This document shows positions 33,201 to 44,303 of a stretch of 64,000 nucleotides of DNA, one piece after another. The stretch's first letter is position 1. Each line of letters starts with the position of its first letter. This DNA comes from Callorhinus ursinus (Eukaryota; Chordata; Mammalia; Carnivora; Otariidae), in contig NW_020312894.1 in assembly GCF_003265705.1 (NCBI RefSeq), positions 1,640,357-1,704,356 on the forward strand, read 5' to 3'. A program made the translations under genes and the position numbers. The notes under the pieces are model-generated. The model was not told the DNA's origin. It worked only from the letters and a program-made list of their open reading frames with translations, and searched no databases.

Positions 33201-33895
33201 GGGTGATGTCCTGCAGGGCCTGCGCTCAGGGACAGGGTCTCCCCTGCTCAGGGTCCACCTCCCTGGGGTGGCTCAGAAACTGAATCTCTGAGTTGTTGAG
33301 AAATAGGTGCACATGTGTGTCTTCTCACAGCTGTCCCCTGATGCGTCTGTCCCTCGCCTGGACTCTCGCCCTGCAGAGGTGGCCAGCGGTCCAGGATGTC
33401 AGGGGTGGTGGCCGATGTCCTCGCCCAGGTGTTTCTGTTGGTGCGCAGGGAGCCGGCACGGTCGTCATAACCGAATCTCCAGGCACGGCACATAAAATAT
33501 TTATATCTATATCAGGGAAGACAAATTAAGCCAATAATTAAAACAGTCTGGAGACCGCACCGGCTCTTTTATTTATGAGGGGGCCCCCTTCCTGGGAGGT
33601 GGGTGTAGGGAAAGTGATCGGTGGCGGCAGGTCTTTGCGAGGCGGCCCTGTCTCTGCGTCCCCCGAGCCCGGGAATGCCTGCCGCTGCGGACTTGCAACC
33701 CTAGCGGACCGGCAGGGGCGCGCTCCGCTCCGGGGGTGCTGGCCCTCCCACCATGGCAGCGCTGGCCTGGGGCAGCCCTGGGGCTCGGCCGCATCGTGGC
33801 TGGGGGCCAGGCGAGCAGACCTCTGCCCGTGTAGTGAGAACCATGGGAAACACCGATGTGCAACACAACTTCACCGGAGGGGCTGTTGGGAGGAG
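30220..33895. other. Single-copy sequence, no gene seen
   Basis: Mostly GC-rich unique DNA. The longest frame here (30451-31371 minus, 306 codons) has no domain, signal peptide or repeat, and overlapping frames are open on the other strand; I do not call it a gene. AT-richer, repeat-free patches at 31920-32350, 32770-32960, 33110-33160 and 33480-33580 (GACAAATTAAGCCAATAATT) may be conserved elements. Confidence 0.4.
31124..31138 (-). promoter_or_regulatory. Weak CTCF-like core
   Basis: The plus strand ATCCCCTGGTGGCAC complements to GTGCCACCAGGGGAT: a good CCACCAGGGG core without the GGCGC flank. Confidence 0.25.
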
Positions 33896-33898
33896 GGC

Positions 33899-34295
33899 AC
33901 ATGTGTGCATCTCTGTGTCTGCGTGTGTCTCTGTGTGTGTCTCTCTGTGCCTGCATGCGTGTGTGTCTGCGTGTACACGTGTGACCATGTGTGTCTGTGA
34001 ACACCTCCGTGCATCTCCGTGTGTACATGTGTGTCTGCATGTATCTGCATGTGTCTCCGTGTGTCTGCATGCATGTGTCTGTGTGCACACATGTGACTAC
34101 GTGTATCTGCGTGCATGCATGTGTGTCTCTGTGTACATGTGTGGCCATGTGTGTCTGTGAACACCTCCGTGCATCTCCGTGTGTACATGCGTGCTTGCGT
34201 GTATCTCTGTGTGTCTCCATGTGGACGTGTGTGCACACGTGTCTGTGTGTCTGCGTGCATCTCCCTGTGTGTGCATGCGTGTGCATGTGTGTCTA
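33899..34295. repeat. TG-rich minisatellite with ~160-bp higher-order copy
   Basis: About 400 bp of alternating TGTG, TGCATG, TGTCTGCGTG and TGTGTCTCTG words. A 45-nt block is repeated exactly at 33985-34029 and 34145-34189 (it begins CCATGTGTGTCTGTGAACAC), a 160-bp offset, so the array grew by a larger duplication. Long open frames across it on both strands (for example 33573-34286 minus, rich in Cys, His and Thr) come from the repeat. Confidence 0.9.
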
Positions 34296-34299
34296 CTTC

Positions 34300-35525
34300 C
34301 CGAGGCACGGGGAGAATTCTGTGAGTTCAGTGTCCGGAGCTGGAGGCAGAGCGGCAGACTCAACTCAGCCCTGGGTGCCACCACGTATGCTACTTCTGTT
34401 GTATTTTCTCCCTCTCTGAGGGCTGTGGCCGCACAATGCCCCCATAGGCTCTCAGGGCCTCTGTCAAGTTGGGGACCCCACCCCATGGTCCCCTGGTCCT
34501 GGCACAGCTCTGGGGACCTCCACAGGTGTGCCGAAGAAATGGGGGAGGGGAATGGCGATTCTCAGGGTGTCCTTCCTCCTCTTGTTCCAAGGTTTGCCCC
34601 GTGTCTGCCCTGTGCTGGTTCGGGTGACAGATGGGCAGGAGTGTCCCTGACTGGGGATGCACACCGTGGCGTTCAGAGGGCTGCGTCAGGCCCACTGTCA
34701 GCCTCCCACACTTGGGACAGCATCGTCCCAGCAACCCTGCTCTGGAGCCGAGACCTGCCCGGCTCGGGCAGGGGGGGAGGACAGAGATTCTGCGGGACTC
34801 GGCGGGCGGGTGCTCCCTGGCTTATCCGCACACGTGTGGTCCCTGGTGGGCGGAGATGGAGGCCTGTCCCCACTTTGCCGATGAGCAGATGCAGGGCTTG
34901 TGAGAACTGCCCGGGGGCCACGGGGGTCGCTGCAGGATTGGGACCCTGCAGTGAGGTGCAGGTGGCTGACCTGAGGGGTCGGGTTCCAGGCACTCCTGCC
35001 AACTTTCTCTCTGGAGGCTCGGGGGGCACAGTACACAGCAGCTGGAGTCACTGACTGAGCCGAGTTGGGAAAACGGTGTCAGAACTGACGAGTGCCCCCG
35101 GTGTCGCTCCTGGGTGTGTCCATCAACGTTTCTGGCTTTTCAGGGTCAATTACCACGGACCAGGGTGCTGGGGCGCAGGGTGCAGACAGTGGCTGTGCAC
35201 GGAGCTGGCTTGGGAGCGGCCACACACCACTGGTCCTGACCCCCCCATCAGACTACTCCAGCTCTGCCCTTCCAGCAATGCCCGTGTCTGCGAGCCCCCC
35301 ACATGGTTCCTGCCAGCCCCGCCCCAGTAAGCCTCCCAGCTCCATGTCCCATGCCCAGTGTCCTCTCCCTAGGGCAGCAGATGCTAATCTGGTCAGGTAG
35401 GGCTTGGGGAAACAAAGGAATTTCTGCAGGTTTCCTGAAACTGGGCCGTGGGGGTTGTAGTCTGGGTGGGGTGTGTTCTCTACGGAGATTAAAGCATTAT
35501 TGCTTCTCGGCTGATGCTAATGTGA
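34300..35525. other. GC-rich single-copy sequence, possible MIR piece
   Basis: No gene. At about 34868-34960 the order CCCCACTTTGCCGATGAGCA, GGGCTTGTGAGAACTGCCC, GGCCACGGGGGTCG weakly follows antisense MIR ('ccccattttacagatgagga .. aacttgcccaaggtcac'). Confidence 0.35.
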
Positions 35526-35559
35526 GCACATGTCCATGCATATACCACACGTGTCCACC

Positions 35560-35637
35560 CACACGGCACATGCACACACACAAGTACCACAACATGCAAA
35601 CACAACACACACGCACACACATGTGCACACACTGCAC
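35560..35637. repeat. CA-rich simple repeat
   Basis: CACACGGCACATGCACACAC, followed by degenerate ACACACAC and ACATGC words. The stretch 35880-36070 beyond is AT-rich, repeat-free and unassigned. Confidence 0.8.
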
Positions 35638-36264
35638 CCCTCGCCCCCCACTGCAGGTGCACGCACTCTGATCGCTCAGGAGCCACCCTCCAAGTGGGCT
35701 TGGTGCCCACTGGCTCTGCTCTCCTCCCATGACCGCGAGCCCGGGTGCCCATAAGGCAGCACACGCTCGACATGCCGACGGCGTGTTCGCCTGAGGGAAG
35801 CTGTGTGCTGTCCACGGCACCCACACAGGGGAGGGTTGACAGTGGAGGAAAGTGAAGGAACTGAGTCACTACAGGGCAATTCAGCGTCAGCAGAACAGCA
35901 TCATCTGCTACACTGAATTTATATTTTTAATTTGAATTTTGTTGCCGTTGTATTTTGTTTGTGTTTAACTTATAAATGTGTTTTCTTTTTAGAGTCATAG
36001 AGAAACAGAAGGAAGGGGAGTTTATATCTAGTTGAATATTTATACATATTAAAATAAGATTATAAAGAACTATTTTAAGTCAGAACTGGGGGATCGGGAA
36101 ACTGTTTCTGTACTCTTTGTGTTCTCTCTGCGTGACCTGTGCTGTGCAGTGTCTTCCGGGGACAGTGCCTCAGGTGGGGGTTTGTGAGTCACGTTCCGTC
36201 GGGACGCGGCGGTGTCCACTCTGTCCTTTCTGCGTCGCCTGTGGGCGCTCTGGGTTCTTGCAAC

Positions 36265-36445
36265 GGGCAATGCATGGTGGGCAGAGCCTAACATACTACT
36301 TGGTCCCTGAAGAGCTTGCTGACCCCTCCCTTCAGCAGCTGGTTTTCCAAAGCTGCCGGACATCACAAACACCAGGTGAAATTTAAAAAATAAAATACAA
36401 ATCTGGTGCCTGGGCCCTGATTCTGACTCCGGATTGGCAGGCGGC
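36265..36445. repeat. hAT-type MITE fossils (MER5-like)
   Basis: Two adjoining pieces. 36265-36330 (GGGCAGAGCCTAACATACTA, GAAGAGCTTGCTGACCCCT) matches the end of an old nonautonomous DNA transposon pattern ('ggcccgcaaagcctaaaatatttac .. gtttgctgacccctg'). 36335-36445 (TTTTCCAAAGCTGCC, CACCAGGTGAAATT, CCTGGGCCCTGATTCTGACT) follows the MER5 pattern. Both are diverged. Confidence 0.45.
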
Positions 36446-36594
36446 CCACAGCACTGGGCTCTCCATGAGGTCCCGGGCAGCTCCGTCGCTCTGGTCCCTG
36501 CTGGTGACACCTGGCCAGACCCCAGCCTATGTTCAGAGGCCCCACGGGCTCCCGTGGGTCCACACCGCCTGTCAGAGAGGCCAGGCTTCTAGTC

Positions 36595-36840
36595 GTGTGA
36601 TCTGTCTCAATTATGAATTCATCACTTTATTCCCCGAACCTATTTATATAACTGACCACTTCCTGAGTCACGGGGAAATGTATTTAAAACATTTTCTCCA
36701 ATTCAAATGGCAGTTTAATTAGACATTGCTGAGATGCCTGGCAGATGAAGCTAAATAATTTCTTTGTTTTTTTCTTACAGAGAAAAATAATAAAGCAGAA
36801 AATGTTTATTTGATCGAATGAAAACGATTTTCTCTGGACA
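36595..36840. promoter_or_regulatory. AT-rich enhancer-like island
   Basis: A sharp drop in GC content with no repeat signature and many homeodomain/MEF2-like words: CTCAATTATGAATTCATCAC, CTATTTATATAAC, GGCAGTTTAATTAGACATTG, GCTAAATAATTTC. A good polypyrimidine tract plus AG (about 36759-36780, TTTTTTTCTTACAG) precedes AGAAAAATAATAAAG, so a splice acceptor is possible but no exon is supported. Confidence 0.35.
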
Positions 36841-36997
36841 ACAGCAGCTTCTACCTACCTTGTGCCTGGAGACAAAGCAGCAGCCGAGGGGCCTGTCCTG
36901 CCAAGGGGCCTCCCTGGAGGCTCACGCCGTCACGCAGGACGAGCCCGGGTGCAAACAGCTGGGCTCTGGAGCCAGTGGAGGGACAAGCCCAGGAGGA

Positions 36998-37028
36998 GGG
37001 GGATGGGGGGGAGGGGGTGGCGGGCGGG
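36998..37028 (+). other. G-quadruplex candidate
   Basis: G-runs of 5, 7, 5, 3 and 3 separated by one to five bases (ends GGTGGCGGGCGGG) satisfy the usual four-run rule. Confidence 0.6.
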
Positions 37029-37029
37029 C

Positions 37030-38810
37030 AGAGCGGGAAGCGGGAAGAACGCTGTGGGTCAGGAGACGGAGTGCCCATGTCCTTCCCAGCACGGATGCCA
37101 GGGCCATTCACCGTAGAGACAGATGTGATTGCCCCTGGAGCAGAGTTATTTATTTCAGCCGTGAGAAGGGAGGGCATTTCTGAGAGATGAACTGGTAACT
37201 GGATATTGGTGTGGCCATCCATCACTGGATAAAAAGAGGTGTCCATGGGGAGCAGTGGAGTGAAGCGGGGTGAGGACCAGCAGGGAGGGAGAAGGCTCAG
37301 GGCAAGCAGGTCAGCTTGTGCCTGCAGTTTCCTCCTGGGGGCTCGGGTGGCCAAGAGCAACCCCATGGGGGCTGGGGGTTTGACCCTGGGATGGGCCCCC
37401 CATGGGGTCCAGGGGTACCAGGGCCTGAGCCCGTACACAGCCTCTGGGTCCGTGTTGGGCACCACGGCAGACCCGCAGGGCCATGCCCTACTCATGGGAC
37501 ACTTGCCCTGTTTGTGGACAAACAGTACAGTGGATTTCCTTAGGTGAACCCAGATGCACTCTCTTCGGAGCCCAGAACCTGCTGGACCCCAGCTCTGATG
37601 AAGGCATCTCTTGGGAGGGGATCTGGCAGGCGCTCTGGCAACCTTGCTGGGCGGTCTGACCAGCCTCCTGCCCAAGTGGGAGTGATGTGTGTCCTGTCCA
37701 AAAGGATATATTTAAAAGAAACAAGCAAGTCAACTCTGCCCAGGCTGATGCGTACCTGGTGAGCAGGGTGATGGTGCTTTTTTGGCTGCTTTTTAGCATT
37801 GTACCCAGAGCCACAGGGCTGGGCACTTGCTCTGGCCCAGGAATTTGGGCACAGGTGTCCTGACTTCGCTGGGAAGTACTTGTCCACGCTCACCCTCATC
37901 CTTAAAAATGGCAGCTCCCCATCGCGGGCTGCAGAACGGGCCTTACATGCCATAAAGACTGGGGAGCAGTGCGGCCCTTGGTGGCCCTCTGTGGCTCGGG
38001 GGCCTTTGCCGGATGGCTCCGCGGAGGGCTGACGGTGGGGCCACGCCGAGCTGAGAACACAGCTCTGGGTCACTGCTGTGTCGCGTGCTGGATTGACGGA
38101 GCACTCGGGGACGTTTTATATTCAGACACAATGAGCCTGTCTGCTCTTCAGGAGATGGAATGTAGGACTCAATCATTTATAAATCCATTCTGACCACTAG
38201 GGGCAAAGTGGAAAAAAGTTCTAGACAGCTTCATTTCCACGAGAGAACTGGCCTTAAAAATGTGGCCACAAGCTTCCGAGGCTTCATTCTGGAGATGAGC
38301 CAGCCGCACGCGCTGAGCGCCGTCTTCCCTGGAGGCTCCCGTATCTCACAGCTGCAGGGCGGTTGTTGGGGGACACATGGGGGGACACGGGGCCGGGAGG
38401 GACCCGAGGAGAAAGGCTGGCAAGGCTCCTGTGAAGAGCACCCTTCCTGTCCCCCTGGGGGAGCGCCGTGGCCAGCAGTGGGAGGGGCCCACGAGGTGGC
38501 CGTGTCGGGAGCCCCCAGCCCTGGTGGAGGTAGGAAGGGGCAGGAGTGCCAGTTGGCAGGGCTGGACTGTTGGCATCTCTCCCGTGGCGAGAGGACCCAG
38601 AAGATGCGGTGATTTCACACACGTCCATGAAACACCGATCGTTCTCGGGACCATGTGCTGCCGGGTGGGTGGTTTCCGGGGACTGATCCCCGAGGTGGAT
38701 TGGTGCAGGAGTGGTGAACGAGGCGGAGTATGTCCTTGTTACCTGACCCAGAAGAAAGATCTAGGGGAGGGAGTGTGGGACTCAGGTGCTGACGGGCCTC
38801 TTGGTTCTAC
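37030..38810. other. Single-copy sequence, no gene seen
   Basis: Unique DNA. The 274-codon frame 36851-37675 minus is rich in Pro, Arg and Ser and domainless. The stretch 38100-38310 is AT-richer and repeat-free, with ATCATTTATAAATCC and a CTCF-like but one-G-short CCACTAGGGGCA at about 38195-38206. Confidence 0.4.
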
Positions 38811-38839
38811 ATTTTGGCTCGGAGCATAGATTCCCGGGC

Positions 38840-39160
38840 TCGCCTGGAGGCCCGCGGGGCGGCCGCGTCTCCGGGAGCCTGGGGGCTTCGTCAGGGCAAA
38901 CCCGGGCTCTCACCAGCGCCTCCCTGCCCGGGCCTCCAGGAGCAGCTCACCCTGACCGTGGGCCTCTCCGGGCTCCGCCACCCAGCGCGGGAAGCCAGGG
39001 TGGCCCAGGTGCCGCCTCCTCTGCCCGCCGCCTGCGCCCTCAGAGCCTGGGCCGACGGGCAACAGCCCCTGGGAGGGGAGGGGGCCGGCCAGGGGCTCAG
39101 ACACGCATCTCCCACGAGGGGCGGCTCCTTCAGAAGCGTGTGTGCTCAGCGCTGTGCTCC
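38840..39160. promoter_or_regulatory. CpG-rich block, possible CpG island
   Basis: Dense CpG, including GCCCGCGGGGCGGCCGCG (with a NotI site GCGGCCGC at about 38860) and CCGCCGCCTGCGCC. By eye roughly 28 CpG fall in 290 bp. No gene start could be tied to it, although an island in an otherwise gene-free window is the best place to look for a noncoding promoter. Confidence 0.4.
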
Positions 39161-40230
39161 GGGGGTCGGGAGGGAGAGAGGCTCAGACGCGGTTCGTGGT
39201 GAGCTCAGTCTGGTGGAGACCCAGACGCCTGGCCAGATGCGTGTCACCACCTGTCCTCTGTGACCGAACCTCCTCTGGAGCCTTGCCCTCCGCTTGCCTC
39301 TCCTCCACCCTCGGACTGGCCGAGCCCTGCCTGCAGTCTGACCGGCACCTTGTTCTCTTCTCCCTGTGGCTGGCCGGCCATGCTGCCGGGGGACTGGACG
39401 CACGTGCTCACCCACCTGCTTTTCGGCCACGCCCGGGGACATGTCCTCCTTCGCCCATGGTGCCGCTCCCCCAGCCAGCCCAGGGCTCCTCACCCTCTGT
39501 GCACCTCGGGAGGTGAGCGGTGGATTCAGGGCCAGGCCTCTCCGCCCTCCTGCGTGACTCCTGCCAGCCCTCCGACTCTGGGGACCACCTGCTGTTTAGT
39601 GGCCTTGGTCCGTCCCCGCCAGTGGTGAGGGAGGGTTCCTGCCCCCGGGGTCACGGGGTGGGGGCACACAGGACACCCGGCACCCGGCTGAGGAGCCGGG
39701 CAGCGATTCATGCGTCACATGGGCTCACGTCCTGGCAAGGGCGCCGCCGCCCCGCGTGGGGACCTGGTCTGCCGGGGTCGGGGGATGTGCGCAGCCCACC
39801 CGCCCAGACGTGGGGGCAGCACGTCATACCGGGTCCTTACCTGGCCTCACACCACGCCGCGTCCCATGTCCTCCCTCCCACTGCCGTCCTGGGCGTTCAA
39901 ACCCCATGTCTTCACTGTGGTGGTAGCACACGTCTCAAACTCAGCGTGCCCCAGAAGACACCTTGATTCCCCTCCCCACCCCAATCCTGCCCCAAACCTC
40001 AAGCCTCATCTGCCCCCGTCTTTCTTGGCCAAGAGCAGCCACACTGTGCGTCTGGCTGCCTGACACCACGGATCTTTCCTTATCTTCTTCTCCTCGCAAG
40101 AAACGCATGGGCCACTGATTCCTTTCTGAGCTACATCCACGTGTGCTCACCTGTCTCGAGTGTGCCAGCCCTCTTCCCTCAGCCCATGACGAAGCTCTCA
40201 GGACGGAGCTGGCAAGATCGGAGCAACTGG
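39161..40230. other. GC-rich single-copy sequence, no gene seen
   Basis: Unique DNA with chance open frames only. Confidence 0.4.
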
Positions 40231-40236
40231 GGCGCA

Positions 40237-40254
40237 GGCAGCAGGGGGCGCCCC
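40237..40254 (+). promoter_or_regulatory. CTCF-like site, forward
   Basis: GGCAGCAGGGGGCGCCCC contains an exact AGCAGGGGGCGC core, a strong CTCF-type match in forward orientation. It faces the reverse-oriented candidate at 44785-44798. Confidence 0.5.
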
Positions 40255-40369
40255 GCTCCCAGAGCCCCGGGGTGGGGAGCAGGGTCTGGCCGCGGGTGTC
40301 CTCAGCAGGGCAGCTGGGAGCCACGGCCGCAGCCTCGCCAGGACCGCACCGTGAAGACACACGATTTTT

Positions 40370-40680
40370 CTTCTGGGAATCAGTAAATTTTCACTGATTT
40401 CCCCAAACATTACCAGAGTCTGTGTTCTTAAAGTACAAACATATACAGTATGTTCATCATTTAAAATATCATTTCCTTAATGGTTGAAAATGTGCTCTGG
40501 CTGTTTCTTCCGCGCTGTGAACAATTAGAGAACCGCACGTCTCGTGTTGGAATCCGCAGTGCTGGGGGCGCTCGTAAACGTCGCTCGGCAGGGTAATTAC
40601 ATTAGGGCAAGGCACTCGTCTCTTTGCCAGTCGCCGACATCCCACTGTGGCCGTGATGACCGTGATTTGTGGTGTTGGAG
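40370..40680. promoter_or_regulatory. AT-rich enhancer-like island with hairpin
   Basis: Repeat-free AT-rich block with GAACAATTAGAG (SOX/homeodomain-like) and GGGTAATTACATTAGG (homeodomain-like). An imperfect inverted repeat opens it at 40375-40403 (GGGAATCAGT against ACTGATTTCCC, one bulged base). The following sequence is CpG-containing (CGCTCGTAAACGTCGCTCGG). Confidence 0.35.
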
Positions 40681-40895
40681 CAGCCGTGGGGCCCCCGGTC
40701 ACTGAGGCAGGTCCCCCTGGCCGACCCGCAGCTCCCATTCCCGGGGCCACACATGCACCTTTCTTGGGTCAATCGCGGCTTCGGCTTCGCGGTGCATTTG
40801 TCTGGAGGGGCCACATGGACTGAGTCGCCGAGAGACCATGTGAGGCCCGGGGTGGGGCTCACACTGGGTCCATAAAGAGGAGCGCGGTGGGTCCC

Positions 40896-41001
40896 CGTGT
40901 GTGGGAGTGTGTGTCTACGCGTGTGTTTGGAGTCTGTGTGCGTACGTGAGCGTGTGGACGTGTGTGTGTGCTGTGTGTGGTGTGCCTGTGTGTGTGTGTG
41001 C
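40896..41001. repeat. TG-rich simple repeat
   Basis: Degenerate GTGTGT/GTGTGC tract (GTGTGTGTGCTGTGTGTGG). Open frames through it are repeat artefacts. Confidence 0.85.
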
Positions 41002-41009
41002 TGCCCGGA

Positions 41010-42495
41010 CGTGTGGGAGCGTCTCTCCTGCAGGGCGGGTTGTGCACGGGCCGCCGGCCGGGCTGTTTGGGTGCGTGCCGGTCCAGGGCTCCGGGACCCG
41101 GGCGGGGTGTGGGGGCGCTGGTGCAGCTGAGGTCGGACAGCCCCGCATTTCTGCTCACACCTCCAGTGCACTCACCTCAGCCCTGAGCGGCTGCCAAGGG
41201 GTTGAGGCCGCTGGTCCGAACGGGGGCTCCGCCAGGCCGGCAGGTGCCCCTCCAGCTCCCCCCTCCCTGCAGCCTCGAGACCTTGAGGGCCTCTGTTCAG
41301 GGTGACTGTGTGTAAAGCCCAGTCCTCTGCCCTGACGCCCCCTCAACTAGGTGGGGGGCGTGTCCCCCTCTCTGCAGCCTCTGGTCTTGGGAAGGAACAT
41401 GCAGAAAACCTATGTAACATCGGTACCGACCAAAACTACAACCCGCTGGTCGCTAATTGAAGAATTATTTGTGGGCACAGGAGAAATTTCTGAGCCACAA
41501 AGAAAGTAAAGAATCACAGAGTGGAGTCTGGCCTGGGGGTTGTGTGTGCTCCTAGGGCCATTCCAAGCCCTCCCGCCTCTTCTGGACTTGGGGACCAGCC
41601 ATGCGGGCTCCCCAGTGGGCTCCCTGGGCTCCTGGGCCCCTGCTGGGGTCTGTGGCTGGGAGCCCTGGTGGGAGGGAGGCAGGAGGGGAGGGCGGTCAGC
41701 CGATGTGCTTTCCCGGTTCCTTGACTGGGTCGTTAGCTGATCGGCCCATGCTCACTGCTGAGGGCAGAGCCCCTGCCCCTGGTCCCTTGCACAACCACCT
41801 CCGCTCCCTCCTGGACCCAGGGTGGCCCTGGTTCCCTCTGCTGTGCAGGGAGCTGCGCTGACCCCGGGGATCTCCCCACCCTGCCAGGCTCTCAGAGGTG
41901 GTCGCTCCAGCTACCCTCCCCGGGACTGCCCTCTGTTTCTGGGCTGATCATCTGTCTCCACAAGGTTTATCTCTATGTTTCCCACAAGGGTCCTGTGAGG
42001 GGCCATCACTCCAACGTCCACGTGGGGGGCAGGATCCGCACAATGCAGGGGTCACTGAGTCTGCAACTTGCGATGTCTTGACCCCCATGCCCTGGCCTGT
42101 TTCCCTGCACACGGTAGGTGCTTCGCATGATGTGGATTGGATTAGGGTTCCTTGGCAGGTGCAGAAGCCGATGGGCAGTGAGCGAAGGGCCCAGACCTTG
42201 GCTCGATGGATGTGTCTGACCATTCTCCTTGTGTCAGGCCCCAGAAGGCTGTGCCTGAAGAGGAGGGGCTGGTGGGGCCGCTGGTGGCACAGGAGGCCCT
42301 GGGGGTCAGCAGGTGTGTGGGCGGCTGGTCACACTCCCTCCTGCCTCTCTTGAGCATGTGGCCGAAACCCAGACTTTTGGCCTCCCTTAAACCTGTGGTG
42401 AGGACCAAGGACCCAGGTGCTCAGGTGCAGGGTGCACTCTGCCCCCCATGGCGTCTGTCATGAGCCTCAGTAAAGAGGCTTTCTGGCCTTGTCAC
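41010..42495. other. Single-copy sequence, no gene seen
   Basis: GC-rich unique DNA. An AT-richer patch at 41395-41520 (CGCTAATTGAAGAATTATTT) is unassigned. Confidence 0.4.
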
Positions 42496-42499
42496 CACC

Positions 42500-42650
42500 G
42501 AACTAAACATCAACAACAGAGAGACAACAGGAAAACCTCCAAGCACGTGGAAATTAACACACTTATAAATACTTCGTAGGTCAAAGAAGACATTTCAGAG
42601 GAAACTACAAAGAAAAGCAGAGACGAATGAAAACAAAACCACATCGGGAG
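42500..42650 (+). mobile_element. Short L1 ORF2 fragment
   Basis: GAACTAAACATCAACAACAG, AACCTCCAAGCACGTGGAAA, GTCAAAGAAGACATTTCAGA and GAATGAAAACAAAACCACAT follow the L1 ORF2 segment just after the endonuclease ('gaactagaaatcaataacag .. ccaaatacttggaaatt .. gtcaaagaagaaatctc .. gaatgaaaatgaaaatac'). It is an isolated 150-bp relic. Confidence 0.75.
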
Positions 42651-42654
42651 GAAG

Positions 42655-43140
42655 CCAGGTGTGGAGGTCGACTTTGATGGCCTCTCCCGAGCCCCACGCC
42701 TCCAGCCAGCCCAGCAGCCTGGCCCCCAGAGACTGTCCCTATGGAGCAGCACCCCTCACTTGCCTGGATGAGGAAGGCACAGAGCTTCGGTTTGCGTTAA
42801 GTTCCGCTGGTAAGTTCACTCATCTGCTCTGGCTGCTGATTCAGAGGTGACCACAGAGGCCCGGATGTGTGCGTGTGAGCGCGTGTGCAGGGGTGCGTGC
42901 ATGCCTCTGTGGGTGTGCACGTGCACTGCCGAGCTTTGGGAGGAGAGCAGCTCCTCTGGAGCCCCTGCCTGCACGGGGGTGGACGCAGCCCTTGGTGGGC
43001 TGAGCGAGACAAACAGCAGGTTCCCGACGCCAAGTGAAGGGGCAGAGTCTTCATAGCTGCGTGCACTAGGAGCAGCCCCGTCACCTGCTCAGGGGAGAAG
43101 GCTCGGGAACGCAGTGTGGTCTAACTGATGGGAGGGCCGG
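42655..43140. other. GC-rich unique sequence with short TG-rich patch
   Basis: A degenerate TG/TGCA patch lies at about 42865-42925. Nothing else recognised. Confidence 0.4.
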
Positions 43141-43144
43141 GGTG

Positions 43145-43765
43145 GCTGGGCGGAGTGCCTGTTTGCCTTTCCCAAGCATTATGCTTTTAGGAAAAGCGTA
43201 ATCGTAATATTTCCAGAATTGGCAGCATGAGCGTGGAAGGCAGGGGCACTTTAACACTTCGTGCTGCGTATCAGACAGATTTTTTCCGGTAATAACTTTT
43301 AATTTGACAGTTCACTTATCTCTGATTATTAACTGTGATTTTGATCCGTGTGAACAGTGACAGACCGTCTTAAGGGTATATTTGTATTCTCTGCCTGCAG
43401 ACCAGGCCAAATTCCAAGCATCCTCTCCAGTAAAACTTGGTCCCAGCCAGTCTAATCACACGGAATGAGGCTCTTGGGATAATGTGGGGGTGTCACGCTC
43501 TAATCACGGGCCATGTCACGCGCGCCATTGTGTTTGGAAAGGGAAGGGGAGCACCAGCTCTAAAATATTTCCTACCAGCTTCTGGCAAGTCAACCATGTT
43601 GTTATAGCAGCTGCGTGTAAAATTATGAGCCGCTTGCCAGGTGCCTTTGGAAATCAAAGCTTGAAGATGCCTTTGTAACTCTCATTTGCCTATTTTTTGG
43701 ACTGTGATTTGGAGGCATTTGGTTTTGCATCCACATGGCTATATATAGCCGCTTGCTCTCATTAT
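43145..43765. promoter_or_regulatory. AT-rich island, strongest candidate conserved enhancer block
   Basis: About 600 bp of repeat-free sequence with a marked composition change against the GC-rich flanks. Words include a perfect 13-bp palindrome AAGCATTATGCTT (43174-43186), GGTAATAACTTTTAATTTGA, GATTATTAACTGTGATTTTG, GAAATCAAAGCTTGAAG (TCF/LEF-like ATCAAAG at about 43653) and a CTATATATAG palindrome near 43739. No reading frame or transposon explains it. The texture matches developmental enhancers, but conservation must be tested. Confidence 0.4.
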
Positions 43766-43774
43766 TTCTGCACG

Positions 43775-44240
43775 GGAGGCTCACCCAGGAGAGACGCACC
43801 TTCTCGCTTGGCAGGCGTGTTGGGCTCAGACAGCAGAGGTCCAGGCCCACAGATGGGCCTTGGGGAGCAGCCAGCGCCCCTTGCTTTGGGCGCACAGCTG
43901 GCTGGCTGCATGGGCCATGCCTCCCCTTCTGGGGGGGCACACCCCTGCTCCAGCGATCCCTGGGTTCCCTCTTCTAGCTGCTCCCATCTCTGACTCTCCG
44001 CTGACTTTGCACCCTGCACCCTGCATGCACATGCACCTGACCCGCCCAGTCACTCCAACCAGGGAAGAGGCCTGGGGCTGTCGCTAGCCTCCCCACAGGC
44101 TGCACCCCTGCTCCGACGTGATCTGGCTTCCAGCTCACTTCCCATGTCGTCGGGCTCTGTACTTACTACCCCTTGCCTCCAAGGTGGGCTCACTGTCCCG
44201 GCCGACCTCAGCTGGGACCTCAGGTGCTCAGCTGCTTGCC
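43775..44240. other. Single-copy sequence, no gene seen
   Basis: GC-rich unique DNA with chance frames. Confidence 0.4.
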
Positions 44241-44243
44241 CTA

Positions 44244-44261
44244 TGTCTACCAGTCTTTTTA

Positions 44262-44303
<42 letters not shown>

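Noticed and set aside
33573..34308. Cys/His/Thr-rich frames suggesting keratin-associated or metal-binding proteins
   Set aside because: They are read through a TG/TGCA minisatellite on both strands, so the composition is an artefact.
36851..37675. 274-codon open frame on the minus strand
   Set aside because: Pro/Arg/Ser-rich and domainless, crossing a G-quadruplex-type tract, with plus-strand frames overlapping it. No support as a gene.
38195..38206. CCACTAGGGGCA as a CTCF site
   Set aside because: One G short of the core and without the downstream GC-rich part, so weaker than the other candidates.
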